Shown here one piece after another: positions 11,744 to 20,102 of a stretch of 23,509 nt of DNA. The notes under the pieces were generated by a model. It saw only the letters and a list, made by a program, of their open reading frames with translations, did not search any database and was not told where the DNA came from. Numbering within the stretch: position 1 is the first letter of the stretch; each line of letters starts with the position of its first letter. The stretch comes from DATJXG01 sp035500455 (GTDB taxonomy: Bacteria > Acidobacteriota > Terriglobia > Terriglobales > Acidobacteriaceae), in the NCBI GenBank assembly GCA_035500455.1, contig DATJXG010000278.1, forward strand, positions 1 to 23,509, in the 5' to 3' direction. The translations under genes were made by a program, and so were the position numbers.

Positions 11744-14149
11744 TCACCATCCGAACCAGTTCCATAGCTTGGAGTACGCCCAGAAGAAAGTTCCGCGTAA
11801 CAACACGTAGCCCGCCGGCCGCCAGCCGACCCGTACTTTGCCCCGGCCCTCCATGCCTGCGCGTACCACGCCATCGGGATTCGGGACTGAGACCCGCGCG
11901 TAAAACACGTGTTCCTCACCCTCGGTTGCGCCTTTGGGGCTTATGACGAGAACACTTCCGCGAAAGGTGCGGGCCGGAAAGCCATCGAGCTTGATGGCGG
12001 CAGACTGGCTCACACGCAGCAGCGGGGCTTCGGTGTCATCCACGGCCACATCCACGATTGCCTGGGAGGTATCGACTACCTCGGCGAAGCTGTCTCCATA
12101 CTGCAACCTGCGGCCTACGAAATCCTCCACGTGAGGAGTTGCGACCACGCCGGCAATGGGGGAACGCAACTGGGTACGATTCAGCAGTTCCGTGGCACGG
12201 GCCAACTCCGCCTTCCAGTAATCGGCCTGCACACTCTGGATGCCGGCTTCGGTGCCGTCATTGGCGGCGAGAGCCCGGTTCATTTGCAGCAGCGCGGTCT
12301 GATACTTGGCCTGGGCGGCAGCCACCGCGGAACGGAAATTCCATGGCGTGATTTCAGCCAGGACCTGGCCCTGCGCGACCTTTTCCCCTTCGTGGACAAA
12401 GACGTTTTGCACCACGCCCTCCACTTCCGGCTGAACCTGCGCCGAATGCAAGGGCGCGACGACTGCATCACCGACCAGCCGCATGGGAAGCGGAATGATG
12501 ACCAGCGCGACGATCACTGCCACGGCCAGTGCGACGAACAAAGTCCGCCGGCGCTTCTCCATGGCCATGAACTTCCGCTTTTTCTCCAGCACCGGCTCCA
12601 GCACCGAGATGAACGGCACTTCCTTGTAGATCTGGGCATTGCGCAAGGCCACGGTCGCCTGGCCGGCGAGCACGTTGATGATCTCGAGATGCGCAGGAGT
12701 CAGGAAGTCTGGGTCGCTGCTTTCCAGCGAGAGAATTCCCACGCGGCCGGAGTCGTCAGTGAGAGGGATGGCATAGAACCCGCGCATTCCGCTGCTGGCG
12801 AAGTACTTGCGAAACTTGGCGCGGGTTTCTTCGCGGGGATCGTCAATCTCCTCATCATGCTGGGAAATGTGGACCACTTCCTCGGAAAGCGCGGCCCACT
12901 GCAAAATCTCATAGAGGGGAGCGATTTCGGGCGAGTCTGCATTTACCTGGGTGAGGCCGGTGACCGCGCTTAGACGAAGCCTTCCGCGCTGCTCCAGGGC
13001 AATGGCCGCACGCTCGTAGGGAATCACCGCCTGGGGTGCGTTCACGATGGTCTGCAGCATGCGCTCCAGGTTGAGCGTGGAGGTGATTTCGTGGCTGACG
13101 GTGACCAGAGTCTCCAGAATCTCCACTTTGCGCTCGGCCTGCAAAAGGCTGGCATTGTGCAGCGCCCCGGCGGCGGTCTCGCATATGGCATCCAGAAGTG
13201 AGAGGTCATCTTCGTCGAAAGGCCGGCCATCCAAGCGGTTGATGGCTTCCGCCACGCCTACGAGGTTCTCGCGGTCGATCAGGGGGGCAGCCATGAGGGA
13301 AAACGCCCCTCCCTCTTCGACTCCGGCGTTGCGCGCCTCCAGGCGGGGATCATCGGGAGAGTCGATCAGAACAGGCTCGCCGCTTTCGGAGACTTCACCG
13401 GGGACGCCCTCCTGCGCCCTTTGCACGGCTCCTTCCTCGACCGCCGGATCGACACCCGAGCGGCTGCTGAGCAGGAGATCGCCATCGCCATCGACCATCC
13501 AGAGGTTGACCGCTTGTACTTGTAGAATTTCGGCGAACTTGGCCGCCACGATGGGCAGCAGCTCATCCATCTCCAGGGTGGAGTTCAGAACTTTTTCGAT
13601 GTCGTAGAGCTGGGTAATGCGTGAGATGGAGCGCAAATTGGCGTTGCGTTCGCTCTCATACTTAAGAGCGGAGGAGATTGCCGCAGCGGCGGGTTCGGTG
13701 AGTTCAATGATGGAAGCGAGGAGGGCCTCATCCAGAGTTACCTCAAAGGCGGCGATCTCGATGGCCCCTACCAGGACTCCTTGAGCAATCAGGGGAAGAT
13801 ATGCCAGCGACAACAGGGTTCGCCGGACGTCCAGATGGGAGTAGTCTTCGCGGGTGAGGGCGGCGGTCTCGCAGGCAAAGGGCTCGCGACTGCGGGCCAG
13901 CTCGCCGAGCGTTCCTGAGTCAAACGGGATCCTGGCTTGCGGAACACGAATCTCCCCCAGGATGGCTCGCGCGGTCCACTCCGGATTTTCCCGATCGTCG
14001 ACCGAATAGACTGCAACCGCGATACCCGGTACCATTTCCGCAATCTTGGCGGCGATGAGGCGGGCAGAGGGGGTGACCTCACGTTCGCTGAGCAGCGCGG
14101 CGGTGAAACCACTCAGCGCCAGCGACGGGTCCGGGATCTGGGTCGCCAT
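11744..14149 (-). CDS. Triple-GAF sensor fused to a membrane HlyD-type adaptor, 801 aa
   Basis: The first ~525 residues contain three GAF-like domains (about 20-165, 190-345 and 350-520) joined by helical linkers such as ITQLYDIEKVLNSTLEMDEL. Residues 537-553 form one membrane helix (LFVALAVAVIVALVIIP) preceded by KKRKF and KRRR. The rest is a HlyD/efflux-adaptor domain with lipoyl motifs (VEGVVQNVFVHEGEKVAQGQVLAEI and TQLRSPIAGVVATPHVEDFVG). It ends in an aromatic tail, FFWAYSKLWNWFGW. The layout places the GAF sensors in the cytoplasm and the adaptor in the periplasm. It is the first gene of the operon with the lipoprotein adaptor (14-base gap) and the M50 protease. I infer that it couples sensing of a small ligand or redox state to the exporter. 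Confidence 0.87.
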   Translation of the reverse strand: MATQIPDPSLALSGFTAALLSEREVTPSARLIAAKIAEMVPGIAVAVYSVDDRENPEWTARAILGEIRVPQARIPFDSGTLGELARSREPFACETAALTREDYSHLDVRRTLLSLAYLPLIAQGVLVGAIEIAAFEVTLDEALLASIIELTEPAAAAISSALKYESERNANLRSISRITQLYDIEKVLNSTLEMDELLPIVAAKFAEILQVQAVNLWMVDGDGDLLLSSRSGVDPAVEEGAVQRAQEGVPGEVSESGEPVLIDSPDDPRLEARNAGVEEGGAFSLMAAPLIDRENLVGVAEAINRLDGRPFDEDDLSLLDAICETAAGALHNASLLQAERKVEILETLVTVSHEITSTLNLERMLQTIVNAPQAVIPYERAAIALEQRGRLRLSAVTGLTQVNADSPEIAPLYEILQWAALSEEVVHISQHDEEIDDPREETRAKFRKYFASSGMRGFYAIPLTDDSGRVGILSLESSDPDFLTPAHLEIINVLAGQATVALRNAQIYKEVPFISVLEPVLEKKRKFMAMEKRRRTLFVALAVAVIVALVIIPLPMRLVGDAVVAPLHSAQVQPEVEGVVQNVFVHEGEKVAQGQVLAEITPWNFRSAVAAAQAKYQTALLQMNRALAANDGTEAGIQSVQADYWKAELARATELLNRTQLRSPIAGVVATPHVEDFVGRRLQYGDSFAEVVDTSQAIVDVAVDDTEAPLLRVSQSAAIKLDGFPARTFRGSVLVISPKGATEGEEHVFYARVSVPNPDGVVRAGMEGRGKVRVGWRPAGYVLLRGTFFWAYSKLWNWFGW

Positions 14150-14237
14150 TTAACAATTCCGGGGCTTGCGGTGCGCTGCGGCCGGGAGAGCGGCGCCGCG
14201 CTTGCAATTTCCGGCGCATTGCCGTAACGTGACGGGC

Positions 14238-14266
14238 ACTGTAACAAAGGGGTTGGGCAGTGTCAA
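14238..14266 (-). promoter_or_regulatory. Sigma-70-type promoter for the GAF-HlyD operon
   Basis: On the minus strand, TTGACA (14261-14266) and TACAGT (14238-14243) are separated by exactly 17 bases. This places a start near 14231, about 80 bases before the ATG at 14149. The divergent STAS gene begins 92 bases on the other side. Confidence 0.6.
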
Positions 14267-14357
14267 TGTTATTACGATTCGCGATTTGAGTGATCTGGGA
14301 GGGCTCCCAACCGCAGCCGGCGGATTGCTCAATTTCGGCGCTCGTGGAGGGTGCGTT

Positions 14358-14696
14358 TTGGACATCAGCGTTCGTAAGCAGGGTGATGCGCAACTGGTAA
14401 AGCTGAAGGGAAATCTCAGGTTGGGCCCGGGGGCTGACGGCCTCAAGGGTCTGCTCGACGAGTTGCTGCAAACCGATGAGACGCGGGTGATCCTTAACCT
14501 CGCCGAGGTCCCCAGTATGGATTCCAGCGGAATCGGAGTATTGGTTCGCGGGTTGACGGTGATGAAGGAACACGGGGGGACGATCAAGCTCGTACAACCA
14601 TCCAAGATGGTGCTGCAGACGTTGAAGTTAGTGGCTGTGTTGAACCTGTTCGAGGTCTTCGATAATGACGAGGCAGCGGTAGAGTCGTTCAGCTGA
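14358..14696 (+). CDS. STAS-domain protein (anti-sigma factor antagonist-like)
   Basis: The most plausible start is the TTG at 14358, preceded by GGAGGG at 14346-14351. This yields a compact 112-residue STAS domain beginning MDISVRKQGDAQLVKLKGNL. The diagnostic VPSMDSSGIGVLV (residues 51-63) contains the Ser that is phosphorylated in SpoIIAA/RsbV-type proteins. The C-terminus, LQTLKLVAVLNLFEVFDNDEAAV, is the normal last helix pair. These proteins bind or release an anti-sigma kinase in a partner-switching system. No kinase or phosphatase gene is in the window. It is divergent from the GAF-HlyD operon, which may or may not be functionally linked. The longer upstream frame has no good start. 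Confidence 0.85.
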   Translation: MDISVRKQGDAQLVKLKGNLRLGPGADGLKGLLDELLQTDETRVILNLAEVPSMDSSGIGVLVRGLTVMKEHGGTIKLVQPSKMVLQTLKLVAVLNLFEVFDNDEAAVESFS

Positions 14697-14994
14697 GTAC
14701 GAGTCGCGAAGAATTTTGGGAGGGCCGGCAGGGGCACTCCATAACTGCTTTACACCATTCGGCTTGCCCCAAAAGGCATAAACCGCCTGCGCCGGCTGAA
14801 GTTCTCGAATCCTTCCGAGGATCGTTCCTTCCTCCCTTCGAGATTGTTCATTTTAGGAGCCGCGGCGCCTGCTCGCTCATCAGGACAATGCTGGTGCCAG
14901 CGATTATCTCGACCAACTGATGTGCCGGTCGGGTCATCTCACAACCGAAGCGGTATCTGCTGGTAACCTGGATTGTTCACCGATAGGGGCTTTC
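14697..14994. other. Intergenic region before the molybdoenzyme operon
   Basis: I see no gene in these 298 bases. A small hairpin (ATCCT-TCCG-AGGAT, 14809-14822) could help end the STAS transcript. The promoter of the following operon must lie here, but no -35/-10 pair is convincing. A frame open from 14920 is just the upstream extension of the 2Fe-2S subunit. Confidence 0.5.
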
Positions 14995-15525
14995 ATGAGC
15001 GCGAACGAGAAACTTCAGGCGGTTTCGCTTCATATAAACGGCGTTGAGAGGACGTTGACGATTGAACCACGCACGTCGCTATTGGATGCGCTGCGGGATC
15101 ACCTCGGCCTGACAGGCACGAAAAAGGGCTGCGACCAGGGAGCATGCGGAGCCTGCACCCTGCTGGTGGATGGGGAACGGATCAATTCCTGCCTTGCGCT
15201 TGCGATTCAATACGAAGGACGCCAGATCGTAACAATCGAGGGCCTTGCGCAGTCAAACCAACTGCATCCCATGCAGGCCGCCTTCATTCAGCACGATGGT
15301 TTCCAGTGCGGCTACTGCACACCCGGGCAGATCTGCTCTGCGGTGGGAATGCTGAACGAACTTCGTAACGGATTTCCCAGCGCGGTCACGGCAGACGATG
15401 CGGCAGTGGTCGAACTCGACGAGGCGGAAGTCCGAGAGCGGATGAGTGGAAATCTCTGCCGCTGCGGGGCCTACGTGGGAATCCGGGACGCCATTCAACA
15501 GGTTTATGGAGCAACCGCGCGATGA
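14995..15525 (+). CDS. 2Fe-2S subunit of a xanthine-oxidase-family aldehyde/xanthine oxidoreductase (PaoA-like)
   Basis: The ATG at 14995 follows GGGG and gives 176 residues. The N-terminal plant-ferredoxin-type cluster is ligated by Cys46, Cys51, Cys54 and Cys66 (GCDQGACGACTLLVDG). The C-terminal all-helical 2Fe-2S domain uses Cys105, Cys108, Cys155 and Cys157 (QCGYCTPGQ and GNLCRCGAY). This subunit relays electrons from the molybdenum centre to FAD. E. coli PaoA has a Tat leader, but none is visible here even in the short upstream extension, so this complex is probably cytoplasmic. The stop overlaps the FAD-subunit start (ATGA), the first of two such couplings in the operon. The substrate, probably an aldehyde or N-heterocycle, is not determined. 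Confidence 0.92.
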   Translation: MSANEKLQAVSLHINGVERTLTIEPRTSLLDALRDHLGLTGTKKGCDQGACGACTLLVDGERINSCLALAIQYEGRQIVTIEGLAQSNQLHPMQAAFIQHDGFQCGYCTPGQICSAVGMLNELRNGFPSAVTADDAAVVELDEAEVRERMSGNLCRCGAYVGIRDAIQQVYGATAR

Positions 15526-16553
15526 ACAACTTCACCTACCATCGGGCCCCTGACACGGCCGCAGCGCTCCAGCTCTTCTCCGACGCAACTGCGGGAAACG
15601 CCTCTCCCCGTTTTCTGGCGGGGGGCACCAATCTCGTAGACCTGATGCGCGAAGGGGTGGAGAACCATGACTCCCTGGTCGACATCTCTCGCCTGCCTCT
15701 TGCGGAGATTACCGAGCTTGCGGATGGCGGTCTCCGCATCGGCGCCATGGTGCGCAACAGCCACCTTGCGGCGAATTCCCTGGTCAGGCAACGCTTTCCG
15801 CTACTTTCGCAGGCGATCCTCATGGGAGCATCCGCCCAACTCCGTAACATGGCGACGACCGGCGGCAATCTGATGCAGCGCACGCGCTGCTACTATTTTT
15901 ACGATACCGCCTCGCACTGCAACAAGCGCTCGCCCGGGGCCGGCTGCGACGCCATCCACGGCTACAACCGCATCCACGCGATTCTCGGAACCTCTTCGCA
16001 GTGCATTGCTACCCATCCGTCAGATATGTGTGTTGCGCTGGCGGCGCTGGACGCAACGGTCAATGTTTCGGGAGCCTCCGGGGTTTCGGGAGCCTCCGGG
16101 GAGCGAAGTATTCCAATCTCCGAATTTCACCGCCTGCCCGGAGACACACCGCACATCGACACGAATCTGCGGGCGGGAGAACTCATTACCTCGGTCGACT
16201 TGCCGGCTTCCTCGTCCGGTTTAACTTCGCAATACCGCAAAGTACGAGACCGTGCGAGCTATGCATTCGCTCTAGTCTCGGTGGCGGCTGCGCTCAGGCT
16301 AAAAAATGGAGTGATCGACGATATCCGCATCGCCCTGGGAGGAGTTGCGCATAAGCCCTGGCGCGCGTCCAGCGCCGAGCGCATGCTTCGCGGCGCAGCG
16401 CCGACCCGTGAGAATTTCGTGGCTGCTGCCGCAGCTGAACTCGCTCCCGCTGTAGCGCGCAGCGGGAATGCCTTCAAAATCGAACTGGCCAAGCGAACTA
16501 TCACCGCGGTCCTGGCAGAACTCGCAGCCGGGCTCGAAGGAGGCGGGCGATGA
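15522..16553 (+). CDS. FAD subunit with extra 4-Cys insertion (PaoB-like)
   Basis: This 343-residue FAD-binding subunit of the molybdopterin dehydrogenase family has the FAD motif FLAGGTN at residues 31-37 and RNMATTGGNLMQ at 108-119. Directly after it, Cys123, Cys133, Cys142 and Cys161 lie in a RTRCYYFYDTASHCNKR...GCDAIHGYNRIHAI...QCIATHPSDM segment. This matches the extra 4Fe-4S cluster insertion of PaoB-type subunits. The C-terminal CO-dehydrogenase-flavoprotein domain is complete. An 18-bp tandem duplication adds a second VSGASG at about residues 188-193. The ATG and the next gene's ATG both overlap stops by four bases, so expression is strictly coupled. It transfers electrons from the Fe-S centres to an acceptor, perhaps O2 or a quinone. 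Confidence 0.9.
   Translation: MNNFTYHRAPDTAAALQLFSDATAGNASPRFLAGGTNLVDLMREGVENHDSLVDISRLPLAEITELADGGLRIGAMVRNSHLAANSLVRQRFPLLSQAILMGASAQLRNMATTGGNLMQRTRCYYFYDTASHCNKRSPGAGCDAIHGYNRIHAILGTSSQCIATHPSDMCVALAALDATVNVSGASGVSGASGERSIPISEFHRLPGDTPHIDTNLRAGELITSVDLPASSSGLTSQYRKVRDRASYAFALVSVAAALRLKNGVIDDIRIALGGVAHKPWRASSAERMLRGAAPTRENFVAAAAAELAPAVARSGNAFKIELAKRTITAVLAELAAGLEGGGR
16065..16100 (+). repeat. 18-bp perfect tandem duplication inside the FAD subunit gene
   Basis: GTTTCGGGAGCCTCCGGG occurs twice back to back (16065-16082 and 16083-16100) in frame, encoding VSGASG twice. It lies in a surface loop region before RSIPISEF and looks like a recent slippage event that keeps the frame. Confidence 0.95.
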
Positions 16554-18847
16554 GTATTGTGGAGAAACTCGTGCAAGGCGTGGCGCAGGTCATGCCGGAT
16601 CGCCGCCGCGACGAACTCATTGATGAGCATCAATACATCGGCAAACCGATTGACCGGCTCGATGCTCATGCGAAGGTGACCGGAGGCGCGCGTTTTTCCG
16701 CGGAATATCCAGTCGAGGGACTGGTTCACGCCGCCATCGCCTACAGCACAGTATCGAAGGGTGTGATCAAACGCATTGACGTCCGCGATGCCGAGCGGGC
16801 GCCGGGCGTGATCAAAGTCATTACCCACGAGAATGCGATTGAGATGAAGGTGGCGTCGCCGTTTTCCATCGGGGGCGATCCCGCGGCAGGCACAAGTTTC
16901 GTCAAGATTCTGAATACCGATCAGATCACCTGGGACGGACAGCCCGTGGCTGTGGTGGTCGCCGATACGCATGAGCGTGCAGAGTACGCAGCGTCACTGA
17001 TCCGCCTGACTTACGATGCGGAAGCCGGCGCGAATTCGTTCGAAGAATCCATGCGCACGGCAAAAAAGCCGAAGCAAATCCTGGGGGACGCGGCGGAGGT
17101 CGTGCGGGGCGATGCTGATGCAGCGCTCAAGGCAGCGCAGCACCGCGTGGATTTGACCTTTTCCACTCCTCCCTACAACCACAATGCCATCGAACCGCAC
17201 GCGACCATCGCCGTCTGGGATACGGACGAGAAGGTTACGATGTATGACAGCAGCCAGTTCACGGTTGGCACGGCGAACAGTATTGCCGAAGTGTTTGGTC
17301 TGAAAAAAGAAAATGTTCGCCTTATCGCTCCTTTCGTGGGTGGCGGCTTCGGGGGGAAGGGTGGTCTCTGGCCCTATTGCCAGCTTTGTGTCCTGGCTGC
17401 CCGCATGACCGGGAAGCCCGTACGCACGGTTCTTACCCGCAAGGGAGTGTTCCGAATGATCGGAGGCCGAACCCCGTCGCAACAGCGGGTTGCCATCGGG
17501 GCTGATGCTTCAGGCAAGTTCGCGGCTTTTATTCACGAGGGTTTCACCGCCCAATCCACCGATAACGACTTCCCCGAGCAGTTCAGCTTCCCGCCTCGCC
17601 ATATGTATGACATGGGGGCTTACCGCATTGGGCAGCGGGTTTCCGAACTCAACCGCGTCGCCAATACTTTCATGCGGGCGCCGGGCGAATCGATCGGAAC
17701 GTTCGCGGTAGAGAGCGCCATCGACGCCCTTTCGTACGAACTCAAGATGGATCCCATAGAGCTACGACTGCGCAACGAACCGGAGAAAGACCCGGTGAGC
17801 GGACACGAATTTTCCAGCCGTCATTTACGCGAAGCCTATCGCATGGGGGCCGACGCATTCGCCTGGCAGAACCGCCCAGCGGCGATTTGCTCGCAAAAGG
17901 ATGGCGATTGGCTGATTGGACAAGGCATGGCAACCGGAACCTATCCGGTTTATCGCATGGTCACTTCCGCCCGGGTACGCATTCATGCTGACGGCACCGC
18001 TTTGGTTCAGACCGCCACGCAAGAAATGGGCATGGGTACGGCGACGGTGCAAACCCAACATGCCGCCGAACGCATCGGTCTTCCCATGGAAAAAGTGCGG
18101 TTTGAGTACGGCGACAGTTCCCTGCCCTGGGCGGGGGTAGCCGGAGGTTCATCGCAAACCGTGAGTGTCGCACTCGCGGTTCAGCAAGCATTCGAAAAAC
18201 TATCGAAGGAGTTGCTGGCATTGGCGCAGAAATCGCCGGACTCCGCTCTCACCGGAGCAAGTATTGACGAAGTACATGGGACGAACGAGGGCCTGTTCCG
18301 AAAAGACAAGCCTCAAGTCGGGGAAACCTACGTCACAATCTTGAAACGCGCGGGAAAAGACTTCCTGCAGGCGGAACACAAAACCGGCGCACCCGTGGAA
18401 ATAATGAAATACTCCATGCACTCGTATGCCGCGCATTTTTGTGAAGCGCGCGTGCATCAACAAACCGGCGAGGTGCGGCTCAACCGCTGGGTGGGCTCGT
18501 TTGATACGGGCAGAATCATCAATCCGAAGACCGCCGTATCCCAATTCCGCGGCGGAATCATCATGGGTATCGGCATGGCGCTGACCGAAGAAACGATGTT
18601 CGATGACCGCACCGGCCGCATCACCAACCCCACGCTGGCCGAGTACCACTTGCCGGTGCAGGCTGATGTCCCGGAAATCGAAATTGTCTACACGAACGCG
18701 CCCGACCCCCATACCCCGCTGGGCGCTCACGGGATCGGCGAAATCGGAATCACCGGAGTAGCCGCCGCCATTGCCAACGCCGTGTACCACGCTACCGGCA
18801 AGCGCATTACCACCCTACCTATTACGCTCGACAAACTGATCTCGTGA
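16550..18847 (+). CDS. Molybdopterin-binding catalytic subunit of a xanthine-oxidase-family enzyme (PaoC-like)
   Basis: This 765-residue protein begins with the a/b-hammerhead domain (about 28-140, YIGKPIDRLDAHAKVTGGARFSAEYP). The Moco domains follow, with the GGGFGGKGG loop near residues 264-272 and MRAPGE near 375. The end, GAHGIGEIGITG, holds the catalytic Glu (about Glu731) that activates the Mo-bound hydroxyl. The length matches PaoC/YagR-type subunits. It oxidises an aldehyde or heterocycle and passes electrons to the 2Fe-2S and FAD subunits. The ATG overlaps the FAD-subunit stop. No XdhC/PaoD-type cofactor-sulfurating chaperone follows in the window, so that function must lie elsewhere. 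Between its stop and 19025 I see no gene. Confidence 0.93.
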   Translation: MSIVEKLVQGVAQVMPDRRRDELIDEHQYIGKPIDRLDAHAKVTGGARFSAEYPVEGLVHAAIAYSTVSKGVIKRIDVRDAERAPGVIKVITHENAIEMKVASPFSIGGDPAAGTSFVKILNTDQITWDGQPVAVVVADTHERAEYAASLIRLTYDAEAGANSFEESMRTAKKPKQILGDAAEVVRGDADAALKAAQHRVDLTFSTPPYNHNAIEPHATIAVWDTDEKVTMYDSSQFTVGTANSIAEVFGLKKENVRLIAPFVGGGFGGKGGLWPYCQLCVLAARMTGKPVRTVLTRKGVFRMIGGRTPSQQRVAIGADASGKFAAFIHEGFTAQSTDNDFPEQFSFPPRHMYDMGAYRIGQRVSELNRVANTFMRAPGESIGTFAVESAIDALSYELKMDPIELRLRNEPEKDPVSGHEFSSRHLREAYRMGADAFAWQNRPAAICSQKDGDWLIGQGMATGTYPVYRMVTSARVRIHADGTALVQTATQEMGMGTATVQTQHAAERIGLPMEKVRFEYGDSSLPWAGVAGGSSQTVSVALAVQQAFEKLSKELLALAQKSPDSALTGASIDEVHGTNEGLFRKDKPQVGETYVTILKRAGKDFLQAEHKTGAPVEIMKYSMHSYAAHFCEARVHQQTGEVRLNRWVGSFDTGRIINPKTAVSQFRGGIIMGIGMALTEETMFDDRTGRITNPTLAEYHLPVQADVPEIEIVYTNAPDPHTPLGAHGIGEIGITGVAAAIANAVYHATGKRITTLPITLDKLIS

Positions 18848-19025
18848 AAGTGGGTATGGGCACGGTCTTATTTCGCGCAACTACTTATCAGCCGGCCGGC
18901 CCCTCCCTGCATCCTCGGTCGCGCTGTTTTTCTCGCGGGCATGGTTGAGCTTGGCAATTCGCAGGGCGTTCCTGAATTTCCATGGGAATCTCCGGAACGG
19001 CTTATTTCTGCCGATCTCCTGCCTA

Positions 19026-20066
19026 TCAAGCAGCACGTGCCTCCTGGCGCCACTCTGGTTTCGACGAAGAATGCTTTTTCAAGAGCGAGGCGAGTGCGGC
19101 GCCCGCGAAGCCAAGCCCAGCCGCAAGAACCAGCAACTCTGCGTGGGTCTCGGCCCATAATTCGAAGCTGTGCGCATGGGCGCGGTCGTCAAAATCGCCG
19201 TGGGCTCCATGATCTCCCGGAACCGGCTCGTATAGGTTGTTTTCTCGATGCGGGTCCTCTGGACCGTCGTATTGCTGGGCATCGTATCCGGTGCGGGCCA
19301 GATAATGGTCGGCCAGAGATGGCGCCAGCTTATTGCCGAAGATCGCCTTGACGGTAGACCACCCGGCATAGTATTCGCGGCGGCCGGGATGATGCGCCGC
19401 ATAGTAGATCGCTCTTGCCGCTACTTCAGGCTGAAAGATTGGCGGCACTGGCTGCGCCTTGCGCGCCAGCCGGCTTTTTACCCATCCAAATTGCGGAGTG
19501 TTGAGGGCCGGCATTTGAACCATTGTGGTCTGGACGTTGCTGTGGTCATGCAAGAGCTCGGTGCGCAATGACGCGAAAAAGCCGAGCACAGCATGTTTCG
19601 AAGCGCAGTATGCGGCCTGCAGCGGTATGCTGCGATAGGCGAGCGCGGAGCCAACGTGAACGATGGTCCCCCGGTCACGCGGCAACATGCGCTTCAGGGC
19701 TGCGAGGGTGCCGTATACATATCCGAGGTAGGTGACTTCTGTGACCCGCTTGAAGTCTGCAGCCGTCATTTTCTTGATTGGCGAAAACACCGAGGTCATC
19801 GCATTGTTTACCCAGATGTCGATCGGGCCAACTTCCTGTTCTACCCGTTGGGCAGCTGCGTCAACTTCGTCGGGGTGAGAAACATCCACCGGAAGAATAA
19901 TCGCCTTTCCGCCGACTGCTTGCACCTCCGCGGCAGCGGCATTCAGGCCTTCGCGGCCGCGCGCGATCAGGCCGATGGATGCTCCATGCCTGGCGAACTC
20001 TCGAACCGTAGCCCGGCCCACGCCGGCGGAGGCTCCGGTGATGACTACAACTTCGTGTCTCCTCAT
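19026..20066 (-). CDS. SDR-family oxidoreductase with C-terminal membrane segment
   Basis: This is a 346-residue, longer than usual, short-chain dehydrogenase. TGASAGVG (residues 10-17) binds NAD(P), NNAM (87-90) replaces NNAG, and the triad Ser140, Tyr153 and Lys157 (YCASK) is intact, so it should be catalytic. About 100 residues after the SDR core form an extension rich in His, Asp and Pro (QQYDGPEDPHRENN...HGDFDDRAHAHS). A single hydrophobic helix (LLVLAAGLGFAGAALASLL, about 310-328) and a basic tail end it, so it is probably tethered to the membrane. It is second in a minus-strand pair, 36 bases downstream in transcription order of the TPP enzyme's stop, or is separately transcribed. The substrate is unknown. 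Confidence 0.87.
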   Translation of the reverse strand: MRRHEVVVITGASAGVGRATVREFARHGASIGLIARGREGLNAAAAEVQAVGGKAIILPVDVSHPDEVDAAAQRVEQEVGPIDIWVNNAMTSVFSPIKKMTAADFKRVTEVTYLGYVYGTLAALKRMLPRDRGTIVHVGSALAYRSIPLQAAYCASKHAVLGFFASLRTELLHDHSNVQTTMVQMPALNTPQFGWVKSRLARKAQPVPPIFQPEVAARAIYYAAHHPGRREYYAGWSTVKAIFGNKLAPSLADHYLARTGYDAQQYDGPEDPHRENNLYEPVPGDHGAHGDFDDRAHAHSFELWAETHAELLVLAAGLGFAGAALASLLKKHSSSKPEWRQEARAA

Positions 20067-20102
20067 TACAGTTTCGTCTTTCCTTTCTTCTTTCCGTACG
20101 GG

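Noticed and set aside
11909..12973. Long plus-strand frame antisense to the GAF-HlyD gene
   Set aside because: It has no domain motif and low-information His/Gly/Asp composition; the minus-strand frame has clear GAF and lipoyl motifs.
14166..14357. N-terminal extension of the STAS protein
   Set aside because: The extra residues are low-complexity and non-conserved in type, and they cross the promoter of the divergent operon; the TTG with GGAGGG fits the domain boundary.
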